Positions 6,773-15,605 of a stretch of 64,000 nt of DNA are shown piece after piece. The position numbers and the translations under genes are program-made. The DNA is from Diaphorobacter limosus. GTDB taxonomy: Bacteria > Pseudomonadota > Gammaproteobacteria > Burkholderiales > Burkholderiaceae_C. The stretch is from positions 2,450,501-2,514,500 of the forward strand of contig NZ_CP136921.1 of assembly GCF_033100095.1 (NCBI RefSeq), given 5' to 3'. The notes under the pieces were generated by a model. It searched no databases and was not told the origin of the DNA. It saw only the letters and a program-made list of their open reading frames with translations. How positions within the stretch are numbered: the first letter of the stretch is position 1; each line of letters starts with the position of its first letter.

Positions 6773-9700
6773 GCTCCAAGCCAGCCCTGAATTCAAAGGG
6801 ATTAAGACGGTGTTTTGTCTTAATTCCTATCGGCCATCGCTCCAAGCCAGCCCTGAATTCAAAGGGATTAAGACTGGCAACAATTGTTAGAACGGGAGAT
6901 GTATGGACGCTCCAAGCCAGCCCTGAATTCAAAGGGATTAAGACCAAAGCGTGCGACCGTTGTTGCCACCTTGGCCGCGCTCCAAGCCAGCCCTGAATTC
7001 AAAGGGATTAAGACGCGATGATGATTCTATACACTGCTCGCAAGTGCTCCAAGCCAGCCCTGAATTCAAAGGGATTAAGACCCGCCTTCTCCTCTTTCTG
7101 GACAGCCGCCCAGCTCCAAGCCAGCCCTGAATTCAAAGGGATTAAGACACAAATCGCGGATTGTATTATTCACTTTGATACGGCTCCAAGCCAGCCCTGA
7201 ATTCAAAGGGATTAAGACCTTCCTCCTGGGTGAAGCCAGCACCATTCAGCAGCTCCAAGCCAGCCCTGAATTCAAAGGGATTAAGACTATCTGCGGTGTT
7301 GGTATTGAAACGGGCCATGGGCTCCAAGCCAGCCCTGAATTCAAAGGGATTAAGACCAAGGCGAGCCTTAAGCTCTACCAATCTGGCGTCCGCTCCAAGC
7401 CAGCCCTGAATTCAAAGGGATTAAGACGTGTATCGGGAAGGTATCGGAATGGGAGAGTTGCTCCAAGCCAGCCCTGAATTCAAAGGGATTAAGACCCCCC
7501 GGACAGCTGGAAGTCGAATTCCAGCTTGGCTCCAAGCCAGCCCTGAATTCAAAGGGATTAAGACGAATCTGCTTTTGCACGCTTTCCGGCTGACCCCGCG
7601 CTCCAAGCCAGCCCTGAATTCAAAGGGATTAAGACCGACATATCCTTGGGACATATTCAACCCGGCTTGAGCTCCAAGCCAGCCCTGAATTCAAAGGGAT
7701 TAAGACTTTCAGTGCCAGCTACGTTGAGCACGATTGCTCGCTCCAAGCCAGCCCTGAATTCAAAGGGATTAAGACGCGCCAACCCCGGTGCCTTCCACCG
7801 GCGCGACGCCGCTCCAAGCCAGCCCTGAATTCAAAGGGATTAAGACTGATTCCTTGTGACAAACTGCAGATATACGCGCTCCAAGCCAGCCCTGAATTCA
7901 AATGGATTAAGACGTGCGAACGTCTCGACGAGACCCTCCTCGGCCTTAGCTCCAAGCCAGCCCTGAATTCAAAGGGATTAAGACGCCACGCCGGCGTACG
8001 AATGGCCGGGGGCTCGCTGCTCCAAGCCAGCCCTGAATTCAAAGGGATTAAGACAATGTCTTGTGCTCAAAGGCCACATCACACATGCTCCAAGCCAGCC
8101 CTGAATTCAAAGGGATTAAGACACGGCCCGATGGTAGAGTTCGTACCTGTCGCGGCTCCAAGCCAGCCCTGAATTCAAAGGGATTAAGACATCACACCAT
8201 CCCATGAGTCGAAGCCCTCTATTGGCTCCAAGCCAGCCCTGAATTCAAAGGGATTAAGACGTGGTTGCCACTTTTGCCAGATCCAGCGGCGCTCCAAGCC
8301 AGCCCTGAATTCAAAGGGATTAAGACAGGTTGACATGCATAGTTTTAGCCTGGGCGCTTTGCTCCAAGCCAGCCCTGAATTCAAAGGGATTAAGACTGGT
8401 ATTCCGCAACGCTTAAGGGTGCGGATTGTGCTCCAAGCCAGCCCTGAATTCAAAGGGATTAAGACTCAAAGGCAGTACCAGGATCAGGTTCCGCCGAGCT
8501 CCAAGCCAGCCCTGAATTCAAAGGGATTAAGACCATTCATCACGGATCATGTTCAGTTCAGCGATTGCTCCAAGCCAGCCCTGAATTCAAAGGGATTAAG
8601 ACATGCACAACAGCACGAACTCGAACAGCACATTGAGCTCCAAGCCAGCCCTGAATTCAAAGGGATTAAGACACGCCGTGCTTGGCGTATGCGGCGGAGG
8701 AGCCGGCTCCAAGCCAGCCCTGAATTCAAAGGGATTAAGACTTTTGGGATTGGTCATTGGCGATGATCCTTACGGCTCCAAGCCAGCCCTGAATTCAAAG
8801 GGATTAAGACCGGCGTATCGTGTGGCTGCTGCGGATGTCAAAGCTCCAAGCCAGCCCTGAATTCAAAGGGATTAAGACGTAACATCACTGTCGGGGATAC
8901 CCACAGCAGGCTCCAAGCCAGCCCTGAATTCAAAGGGATTAAGACCAAATTGGCTTACTGGATGCCGCACGCAGACTTGGCTCCAAGCCAGCCCTGAATT
9001 CAAAGGGATTAAGACAGTCTTCATCGTCGTAGGCGTCCACGGTCAACTCGCTCCAAGCCAGCCCTGAATTCAAAGGGATTAAGACCCGTGAACCAGCCTC
9101 GATGTCGGAGCCCATCGGCGCGCTCCAAGCCAGCCCTGAATTCAAAGGGATTAAGACCCTCCAAACAAAGCGCGGCAAGATCGCCGCACAAGCTCCAAGC
9201 CAGCCCTGAATTCAAAGGGATTAAGACGCATAATCGGCCGCGTATTTTTCGTGAACGTAGCGCTCCAAGCCAGCCCTGAATTCAAAGGGATTAAGACGTG
9301 GCGGAACCGAGGGTCTTAGCGATGGACATGAGCTCCAAGCCAGCCCTGAATTCAAAGGGATTAAGACCCGCACGGCGTTCTATCTGGATGCGCAAGCGCG
9401 CTCCAAGCCAGCCCTGAATTCAAAGGGATTAAGACTTGACAGCGCCGCAGCCACCAAGCTGGCCGGCGTGGCTCCAAGCCAGCCCTGAATTCAAAGGGAT
9501 TAAGACCGTCTTTTCCCAGAGCTGGCCACCACGGTAGAACCGCTCCAAGCCAGCCCTGAATTCAAAGGGATTAAGACGGTGTCATTCGGCGCTCCTGGCT
9601 GTATCTGCGGGCTCCAAGCCAGCCCTGAATTCAAAGGGATTAAGACAGAGGGAGCCGATGGTTTCCGACGTCAGGTCGCTCCAAGCCAGCCCTGAATTCA

Positions 9701-9998
9701 AAGGGATTAAGACCCCTGTGTCGATGCGCGCGCGCAGCGTATCGCGCTCGTGCGCCGGCTCCAAGCCAGCCCTGAATTCAAAGGGATTAAGACGGGTCGG
9801 CGGCTTGAGGCTGAGTGACATCCTGGCTCCAAGCCAGCCCTGAATTCAAAGGGATTAAGACACTGAAAGAAATGCAGCTCGCCTATCTGGAGGCTCCAAG
9901 CCAGCCCTGAATTCAAAGGGATTAAGACAGGGTCTTAGCGATGGACATGGCGAACCTTTCAGGCTCCAAGCCAGCCCTGAATTCAAAGGGACTAAGAC
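6773..9998 (+). CRISPR. CRISPR array, 47 repeats of 36 bp and 46 spacers
   Basis: The repeat starts GCTCCAAGCC, has a short stem CCCT/AGGG around GAATTCAA, and ends GGGATTAAGAC. I count 47 copies, the first at 6773-6808 and the last at 9963-9998. Spacers are mostly 30-36 bases. Two repeats are altered: 7878-7913 (AAATGG for AAAGGG) and the terminal one (GGGACTAAGAC). The 3' end ATTAAGAC would be the 5' handle of the crRNA, as in type III and related systems. No interference genes (cas10, cmr, csm, cas7) are present in the window, so the subtype is inferred from the CARF genes. Nearly uniform repeats suggest an active array. Confidence 0.98.
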
Positions 9999-10163
9999 GA
10001 TGATGGCGCCCGCCTGCTGGATGCCGCTGAGGATCGCAAGCTTGCCATGATGCCGCACGCACGGTGCTGCCGCCACACTCCCACCACCCAAGAATCACAC
10101 AGCGTTGTGGTTTTATCGCTTGGGTGGTTTCAGGAGGATTTGCAGGCGATCTGCAGTGGCACC

Positions 10164-10736
10164 ATGGCGGCGGAGTTGTTTCAGTATTTTTATCACCTGA
10201 CGCATGTGAGCAACCTGCGCTCCATCATGGCGCGTGGCATTTTCTCGCATACCAAGGTGCGGCGCGATCGCATTGGGCATCGTGATATTTCAGACCCGGC
10301 GGTGCAATGCTGGCGCAGCCGTGCCGAGCCGGTGTATGGCCATGCGGTGCATGACTACGCCCCGCTTTACTTGACGCCCAAAAACCCCATGCTGTACACC
10401 CGCCGCGCCATGCAGGATGAGATTGTGATTCTGTGCGTTGCCACTTCGGTGCTGGACGATACGGTGCATCTTTTCACTGATGGCAATGCAGCCTCGCGGG
10501 ATACACAGTTTTCCAACAACTCGGCCGTCTTGCGCAATGCCATGCGCGCGCTTAAGGCATTGCGCTGGAGCGACCTGCCCGACGGCCGCCGCCATCGCTG
10601 CGCGGAGGTGCTGGTGCATGAACATGTGGCGCCGCACTTCATTGAGAAGATTGTGTGCTCCAATCAGCGCCTGGCACGCCACATTCAGGCCACGCTTGCA
10701 CTGCAGGCGGATGTTGATTCTTCTATTTATTTCTGA
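10164..10736 (+). CDS. darT: DarT-type DNA ADP-ribosyltransferase toxin
   Basis: A 190-residue protein starting at the ATG at 10164 (MAAELFQYFYHLTHVSNLRS); an upstream extension is possible but lacks conserved sequence. Features of DarT (DUF4433) are 'YHLTHVSNLRSIMARGIFSH' at the N-terminus, 'YAPLYLTPKNPMLY' in the NAD-binding core, and 'RCAEVLVHEHVAPHFIEKI' with the catalytic Glu. DarT modifies thymidine or guanosine in single-stranded DNA and blocks replication; it serves in phage defence. The paired macrodomain gene begins 2 bases after its stop. It is the first gene beyond the CRISPR array. Confidence 0.93.
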   Translation: MAAELFQYFYHLTHVSNLRSIMARGIFSHTKVRRDRIGHRDISDPAVQCWRSRAEPVYGHAVHDYAPLYLTPKNPMLYTRRAMQDEIVILCVATSVLDDTVHLFTDGNAASRDTQFSNNSAVLRNAMRALKALRWSDLPDGRRHRCAEVLVHEHVAPHFIEKIVCSNQRLARHIQATLALQADVDSSIYF

Positions 10737-10738
10737 TC

Positions 10739-11443
10739 ATGCAGCCTGCTCCAGTGATTCGCGGAAATATCTTTCGCTCTTCCTGTCAGACCCTGGTTAA
10801 TACCGTTAATTGCGTCGGTGTAATGGGGACGGGGCTGGCGTTTGAATGCAGGTTGCGTTACCCGGTCATGTTTCAGCAGTATGCGCAGCTGTGTGCCGAT
10901 AAAAAATTGGACGTAGGCCGCCTCTGGATATACAAAGAAGATTCGCGGTGGGTGCTGAATTTTCCTACCAAGCGCGACTGGAAGCACCCCAGCAAGCTGG
11001 AATATCTGCATCTTGGCTTGCAGAAGTTCATGGCCACCTACCAGGGGCGTGGCATTACATCCATCGCTTTTCCGCTGCTGGGCGCACAAAATGGCGGTAT
11101 TGACCCCGTGGTTGCGCTTGACCTGATGCAGTCATATTTAAAGCACTGCACCATTCCTGTCGAAATTTATCAATACGACCCGCAGGCGAGCGATGATTTG
11201 TTTGACACCTTCAAGCAGTCATTGACCGCGCATTCCGATGTTGCTTTGAAAACGTCGGTCGGCTTGCGCAGCGATGCCCTGGCCCGGTTGCGCCGCGCCT
11301 TGGACAACCCGGGCATTTGCCAGATGAGCCAGTTGCTGGCCATTCCCGGCGTGGGCGAAAAGACGCTGGAGAAGTGCTTTCGCCTGGTGACGCAAGACGC
11401 TTCGGTCAAGGCACAGGCCGAGCAGTCGTTGTTTGATTTTTGA
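10739..11443 (+). CDS. darG: DarG-type macrodomain antitoxin with C-terminal helix-hairpin-helix
   Basis: A 234-residue protein. Residues 1-150 form a DarG-like macrodomain: 'IRGNIFRSSCQTLVNTVNCV', then 'GVMGTGLAFECRLRYP' and 'IAFPLLGAQNGGID', the ADP-ribose-binding loops. The domain removes the DNA mark made by DarT. The C-terminal part contains 'LLAIPGVGEKTLEKCF' (about 199-214), a helix-hairpin-helix motif that would hold DNA. The usual DarG C-terminal DarT-binding domain is not obvious. It is adjacent to darT by 2 bases, certainly one operon. Confidence 0.9.
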   Translation: MQPAPVIRGNIFRSSCQTLVNTVNCVGVMGTGLAFECRLRYPVMFQQYAQLCADKKLDVGRLWIYKEDSRWVLNFPTKRDWKHPSKLEYLHLGLQKFMATYQGRGITSIAFPLLGAQNGGIDPVVALDLMQSYLKHCTIPVEIYQYDPQASDDLFDTFKQSLTAHSDVALKTSVGLRSDALARLRRALDNPGICQMSQLLAIPGVGEKTLEKCFRLVTQDASVKAQAEQSLFDF

Positions 11444-11483
11444 GGGGGCGATCGGTGGCGGCCACGCTGCGTTGTGGCTGTTT

Positions 11484-11596
11484 CTCCCTCCCCTTTCGGG
11501 GCTGGGGTGGGGGCCAACGACGTTCACGCCCTCATGCCGGCAAGATGCCGGCGCTCCCGGCCCCCATCCCAACCTTCCCCCAGAGGGGGAAGGAGG
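11484..11596. repeat. Long imperfect inverted repeat (REP/MITE-like)
   Basis: The left arm CTCCCTCCCCTTTCGGGG with GCTGGGGTGGGGGCC faces the right arm GGCCCCCATCCCAACC with TTCCCCCAGAGGGGGAAGG. The loop includes a smaller hairpin, GCCGGCAAGATGCCGGC. This is a Burkholderiales-type dispersed repeat. It sits downstream of darG and could also terminate transcription. The rest of the gap 11444-11836 holds no gene that I can support. Confidence 0.7.
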
Positions 11597-11836
11597 TAAA
11601 ACCGCCGCCAAATAAGCGCTGCGTGCTATTACAAAGATGTGCATGCACAAGCCCGCCAGCGGAAGAAGCAGCCGCAAAGTGGCAAGGGGTGTCGCTGGAC
11701 TCTGCCGTCGCCGGGATGACGATCAACCTTTGTTGCCCAGGCAACCAGGCCTCCCGCTGGCAATGGTTGACATTGGCGCCCCGTTCGTAGCATTACATTG
11801 CCGTTCCCATTCATTCTTCTTGACAGAAGGTCTCCC

Positions 11837-12082
11837 ATGCTGAACCTCCTTGGCACCCTGTTCATCGGCCTGATCGTGGGCTGGGTTGCGCGCTTTTTGC
11901 TGCCCGGCAAGCAGGCCCTGGGACTGATCATGACCTCGCTGCTGGGCGTGGCGGGGTCGTTCATCGCCACCTATGCGGGCCAGTTCCTGGGCCTGTACCC
12001 GGCGGGGGCGGCGGCGGGTTTCATCGCCTCGGTGGTGGGTGCGTTCGTGCTGCTGCTCGTCGCCACCAAGGTGCTCAAGTAG
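11837..12082 (+). CDS. GlsB/YeaQ/YmgE-family small membrane protein
   Basis: An 81-residue protein with three hydrophobic segments and the family pattern 'LLGTLFIGLIVGWVARFLLP', then 'GLIMTSLLGVAGSFIATYAG' and a last segment ending 'LLLVATKVLK'. These transglycosylase-associated-domain proteins are often induced by stress; no molecular function is established. The ATG at 11837 is chosen over an upstream Met because it gives the usual family length and follows an AGAAGG ribosome-binding sequence. Confidence 0.85.
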   Translation: MLNLLGTLFIGLIVGWVARFLLPGKQALGLIMTSLLGVAGSFIATYAGQFLGLYPAGAAAGFIASVVGAFVLLLVATKVLK

Positions 12083-12092
12083 GGCCGGCGCC

Positions 12093-12590
12093 ATGCTGTC
12101 GGCACGGCGCCTGGCCCAGGGCGACCCGGGCCTGCTGGCGGCCATAGAGCGCAGCCAGCGCCTGCTGCACCGGCGCGCGCTGGTGGCCGGCGCGGCCAGT
12201 GCCCTGCCGGTGCCGGGGCTGGACTGGGCGGTGGACGCGGCCCTGCTGTCGCGTTTGATTCCGGCCATCAATCACCACTTTGGCCTGACCCCGCAGCAGA
12301 TCGACCGGCTGGATCCGCGCGAGCGCGACAAGCTGCAAAAGGCCATCGCCCAGGTGGGCGCGCTGCTGGTGGGCAAGTTCATCACGCAGGATTTGCTGCT
12401 GCGCTCGGCCAGGCTGATCGGCGTGCGCCTGACCACGGTGCAGGTGGCGCGCTTTGTGCCGCTGGTGGGGCAGGCGGCGTCGGCCGCCATTGGCTACGGG
12501 GCGATCCGCTTTCTGGGGCAGCAGCATATTCAGGACTGCGTGCGCGTGGTGCGCCAGGCGGGGCTGGCGCTGCCGCCGCCTACTGACTGA
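12093..12590 (+). CDS. DUF697-like protein of unknown function
   Basis: A 165-residue protein. It has '[20 protein letters not shown]' followed by '[20 protein letters not shown]', and later '[15 protein letters not shown]' and '[20 protein letters not shown]'. The pattern of two amphipathic or membrane-embedded hairpins separated by a charged helix resembles DUF697/YcjF-type proteins. It starts 10 bases after the GlsB-like gene, so the two are probably one transcript. Its last 11 bases overlap the 3' end of the convergent sigma-54 regulator. Function is not known. Confidence 0.65.
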   Translation: MLSARRLAQGDPGLLAAIERSQRLLHRRALVAGAASALPVPGLDWAVDAALLSRLIPAINHHFGLTPQQIDRLDPRERDKLQKAIAQVGALLVGKFITQDLLLRSARLIGVRLTTVQVARFVPLVGQAASAAIGYGAIRFLGQQHIQDCVRVVRQAGLALPPPTD

Positions 12591-13947
12591 ACCTGGTTTC
12601 GCCTTCCTGCAGCTGCCGCAGCTTGCGGTACAGCGTGCGCGGGCTGATGCCCAGGGCGCGTGCCTGTTCCTGGCGTGTGCCGGCCGGGGCCCGCAGGGCG
12701 GTGCGCAGGATGTCGTCTTCCATGCTGCGCAGCGTGGCGCGCCCGGTGGCCGGCGTGCCCGCAGGCGTGGCCACCGATGTGTCCGGCTGCGCGTCGATGG
12801 CCAGCGCCTGCTCCACCGTCTGCAGCGTGATCGTGCTGCCGTCGGTCAGCAATGCGGCGCGCTCCAGCACGTTGCGCAGCTCGCGCACGTTGCCGGCAAA
12901 GGGGTGCTGCATCAGGCGGCGCAGGGCCGCGGGCGCCAGCGCCAGCTGCCGGCCCGGCGCCACGCGCGCCAGCAGCGACTCGGCCAGCAGCGCAATGTCC
13001 TGCACACGCTCGCGCAGTGCCGGCAGGCGTATGGGGAAGGTGCTCAGGCGGTAGTACAGGTCCTGGCGAAAGCGCCCCTCGCGCACCATGGCCTGCAGGT
13101 CGCGGTGCGTGGCCGCCACCAGGCGGATGTCGGCGCGGCGCAACTCGCTCTGGCCCACGCGGCGGTAGGTGCCGCTCTCCAGCAGGCGCAGCAGCTTGAC
13201 CTGCATGGTCAGGGGGATGTCGCCCACTTCGTCCAGAAACAGGGTGCCGCCATGCGCGGCCTCGACCAGGCCGGCGCGCGCCGCGTGGGCGCCGGTGAAG
13301 GCGCCGCGCTCGTGGCCGAACAGCTCGCTTTCGAACAGGGTCTCGGGCAGGCTGGCGCAGTCCACCACCACCAGGGGGCGTGCTGCGCGCGCGCTGGCCT
13401 GGTGCACGGCGCGCGCGGCCAGCTCCTTGCCGGTGCCCGATTCGCCCAGCAGCAGCACGCTGGCCTGCGACGGGCCGACGCGGGCAATCAGCGCCAGCAG
13501 GGCCTTGAAGGCTGGCGCGCGCCCGATCATTCCCTGGGCGCCGGATCGGCCCTGGGCGATGCGCAGCGGCTCCATCTTCTCCATGAAGTACATGGGCTGG
13601 CCGGATTCGCCGCGCAGCGGCACGAGCTCGATCTGCACATATTCCTCGCCCGCGGGCGTGTGGTGCAGGTGCAGCACGCGCTCGCGCTGGCCGCTGAGCC
13701 GGGCGCGCGCCAGCGGGCAGGTTTCGCCCGCCTGGTCGCAGGGCACGGGCGAGTGGTGCGACACCGCGTGGCAGGTGCGCCCCACGACCTGCGCTCCATG
13801 GCCGAACTGGCGCCGGTAGGCGCTGTTGGCGGCAACGATGCGGTAATCGTGATCAAAGACGATGTGCGGCTCGGGCAGGGCCTCCAGCCACGCTGCCAGC
13901 AGCGCGGGTTGCGTGGGGGTGGAGTCGTCGCTGGTGCTGTCGTTCAT
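12580..13947 (-). CDS. Sigma-54-dependent PAS/AAA+ transcription activator
   Basis: A 455-residue enhancer-binding protein from the ATG at 13947. Longer starts at 13962 and 13977 are possible, but they would run into the TGTCA palindromes. Order of domains: PAS (about 1-120), an AAA+ sigma-54 activation domain with '[20 protein letters not shown]' (Walker A), '[11 protein letters not shown]' (the GAFTGA sigma-54 contact loop) and '[12 protein letters not shown]' (Walker B), then a C-terminal Fis-type HTH with '[20 protein letters not shown]'. The PAS region has a Cys/His cluster, '[20 protein letters not shown]', which may bind a metal or respond to redox state. It is divergent from ccoG, which has a sigma-54 promoter. 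Confidence 0.92.
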   Translation of the reverse strand: MNDSTSDDSTPTQPALLAAWLEALPEPHIVFDHDYRIVAANSAYRRQFGHGAQVVGRTCHAVSHHSPVPCDQAGETCPLARARLSGQRERVLHLHHTPAGEEYVQIELVPLRGESGQPMYFMEKMEPLRIAQGRSGAQGMIGRAPAFKALLALIARVGPSQASVLLLGESGTGKELAARAVHQASARAARPLVVVDCASLPETLFESELFGHERGAFTGAHAARAGLVEAAHGGTLFLDEVGDIPLTMQVKLLRLLESGTYRRVGQSELRRADIRLVAATHRDLQAMVREGRFRQDLYYRLSTFPIRLPALRERVQDIALLAESLLARVAPGRQLALAPAALRRLMQHPFAGNVRELRNVLERAALLTDGSTITLQTVEQALAIDAQPDTSVATPAGTPATGRATLRSMEDDILRTALRAPAGTRQEQARALGISPRTLYRKLRQLQEGETRFSQ

Positions 13948-13949
13948 GG

Positions 13950-14005
13950 TGTCAGATGGTGACATACATGACAGCAAATGTCAGCGTCTCCTGCCATTCA
14001 TGTCA
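13950..14005. promoter_or_regulatory. TGTCA/TGACA palindrome cluster (probable activator binding sites)
   Basis: Half-sites: TGTCA at 13950, TGACA at 13960, TGACA at 13969, TGTCA at 13979 and TGTCA at 14001. They make two perfect palindromes, TGTCA-N5-TGACA and TGACA-N5-TGTCA, and are spaced about one or two helical turns apart. They lie 75-130 bases upstream of the -24/-12 promoter of ccoG, the usual position of enhancer sites, and next to the start of the regulator gene, so autoregulation is also possible. Confidence 0.7.
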
Positions 14006-14079
14006 CTCATACACGGACGGCCGATGGCTAAGTGCTTGCTGCCGCAGTGTTTTTTCTCAAAGCCCTGACAGCGCCGGGC

Positions 14080-14095
14080 TGGCACGAGTCTTGAT
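14080..14095 (+). promoter_or_regulatory. Sigma-54 (-24/-12) promoter of ccoG
   Basis: TGGCACG (14080-14086), 4 bases, then TTGAT (14091-14095). The consensus is TGGCACG-N4-TTGCA/T, so only one consensus base differs. It lies 46 bases upstream of the ccoG ATG, and the divergent gene encodes a sigma-54 activator. The site and the regulator support each other. Confidence 0.8.
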
Positions 14096-14141
14096 TCATG
14101 ACAAGCAACCGCAACGCGCTTGCCCGCCATACAGGCTCCAC

Positions 14142-15551
14142 ATGACCACACCTCCGCCGCCCTCCACGCCCGCCAAGTACATACGCCTGTACGAGGCCAA
14201 GCAGAAGGTCTATCCGCGCGCCATCGACGGGGTGTTCAACCGCTGGCGCTGGGTGCTGCTGGTGGTCACCCAGCTGGTGTTCTACGGCCTGCCCTGGCTG
14301 CAATGGGGTGGGCGGCAGATGGTGCTGTTCGACCTGGGGGCGCGGCGCTTCTACCTGTTTGGCCTGGTGCTGTACCCGCAGGACTTCATCTACCTGACCG
14401 GGCTGCTCATCATCTCGGCGCTGTCGCTGTTTCTGTTCACCGCCGTGGCTGGGCGCCTGTGGTGCGGTTTTGCCTGCCCGCAGACGGTGTACACCAAGCT
14501 CTTCATGTGGCTGGAGACACATATCGAGGGCGACCGCAGCGCGCGCATGCGCCTGGACAAGGCGCCCTGGACTTCCGGGGAGAAGCTCTGGCGCAAGGGT
14601 CTCAAGCAGTTCACCTGGATCAGCGTGGCGCTGTGGACGGGCTTCAGCTTTGTCGGTTTCTTTGTGCCCATACGCCAGCTCGGCGCCGAGCTGCTGGCCC
14701 TGCACGGCAGTTGGCAGCTGTTCTGGATCGGGCTGTACAGCCTGGCGACCTATGGCTTTGCCGGCTACATGCGCGAGCAGGTGTGCAAATACATGTGCCC
14801 CTACGCGCGTTTTCAGAGCGCCATGTTCGACAAGGACACGCTGGTCGTCACCTACGACAGCCAGCGTGGCGAGCCCCGCGGCGCGCGCAGCAAGAAGGTG
14901 GTGGACTACAAGGCCGCGGGCCTGGGCGACTGCATCGACTGCTCGCTGTGCGTGCAGGTCTGCCCCACGGGCATAGACATTCGCAACGGCCTGCAGTACG
15001 AGTGCATAGGCTGCGGCCTGTGCGTGGACGCCTGCGACTCGGTCATGGACAAGGTGCAGTACCCGCGCGGGCTGATCCGCTTTGCCACGCAGAACGGCAT
15101 GACCCAGCGCTGGAGCAGCGCGCAGATGCTGCGCCGCGTGCTGCGCCCGCGTGTGCTGCTGTATGGCAGCGTGCTGCTGGCGCTGAGCATTGCCATGCTC
15201 ATCAGCCTGGCCACGCGCATCCCGCTGAAGGTGGACGTGGTGCGCGACCGCGCGGCGCTGGCGCGCATCGTCGCCGGCGGCCAGCTGGAGAACATCTACC
15301 GCCTGCAGATCATGAATGCCACCGAGGGCGTGCAGCGCTACCGCATAGCGACCCGCGGCCTGGAGGGCCTGCATGTGGCCACCGACAACGAGGTGGAGAT
15401 AGGCCCGGCCGAATCGCGCTGGGTGGTGGTGCGGCTGCAGCTGCCCTTCGGCGCGGCGCCCCAGGGTTCGCACACCGTGCACTTTGATGTGCAGGCGCTG
15501 GGCGACGGGGCGCAGGTGTCGGAGAAGTCAGTGTTTTTGGTGCCAAGATAG
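14142..15551 (+). CDS. ccoG: CcoG (RdxA/FixG-like) cytochrome cbb3 oxidase accessory ferredoxin
   Basis: A 469-residue membrane iron-sulfur protein. It has 'RWRWVLLVVTQLVFYGLPWL' as its first membrane segment, 'GRLWCGFACPQTVYTKLFMW' (NapH/CcoG signature), 'MREQVCKYMCPYARFQSAMF', and two 4Fe-4S motifs, 'CIDCSLCVQVCPTG' and 'CIGCGLCVDACDS'. The C-terminal periplasmic domain is Ig-like. CcoG is reported to reduce Cu(II) during assembly of cbb3-type oxidase. The gene normally accompanies ccoNOPQ, but here it stands alone under a sigma-54 promoter. The ATG at 14142 is chosen because upstream codons cross that promoter. Confidence 0.93.
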   Translation: MTTPPPPSTPAKYIRLYEAKQKVYPRAIDGVFNRWRWVLLVVTQLVFYGLPWLQWGGRQMVLFDLGARRFYLFGLVLYPQDFIYLTGLLIISALSLFLFTAVAGRLWCGFACPQTVYTKLFMWLETHIEGDRSARMRLDKAPWTSGEKLWRKGLKQFTWISVALWTGFSFVGFFVPIRQLGAELLALHGSWQLFWIGLYSLATYGFAGYMREQVCKYMCPYARFQSAMFDKDTLVVTYDSQRGEPRGARSKKVVDYKAAGLGDCIDCSLCVQVCPTGIDIRNGLQYECIGCGLCVDACDSVMDKVQYPRGLIRFATQNGMTQRWSSAQMLRRVLRPRVLLYGSVLLALSIAMLISLATRIPLKVDVVRDRAALARIVAGGQLENIYRLQIMNATEGVQRYRIATRGLEGLHVATDNEVEIGPAESRWVVVRLQLPFGAAPQGSHTVHFDVQALGDGAQVSEKSVFLVPR

Positions 15552-15564
15552 GCATCAAAACAGG

Positions 15565-15594
15565 CTGTAGCGCTTATCCATCAAGCGCTGACAG
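15565..15594. terminator. Hairpin between ccoG and the convergent PACE gene
   Basis: CTGTAGCGCTT, 7-base loop, AAGCGCT(G)ACAG. Bidirectional by position, as the flanking genes converge. It lacks a long T tract, so it may act as a repeat or a weak terminator. Confidence 0.55.
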
Positions 15595-15605
15595 CTATCA
15601 AAATA

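Noticed and set aside
6739..9916. Many open frames with the repeated peptide LQASPEFKGIKT or LNPFEFRAGLE across the array
   Set aside because: They are translations of the 36-base CRISPR repeat in different frames, not genes.
12454..13962. A 502-residue frame on the plus strand
   Set aside because: It is antisense to the sigma-54 activator, whose domains and codon use are clear. Similar long antisense frames opposite other GC-rich genes (53444-57391, 17748-19991, 25941-27857, 61873-63624) were dropped for the same reason.
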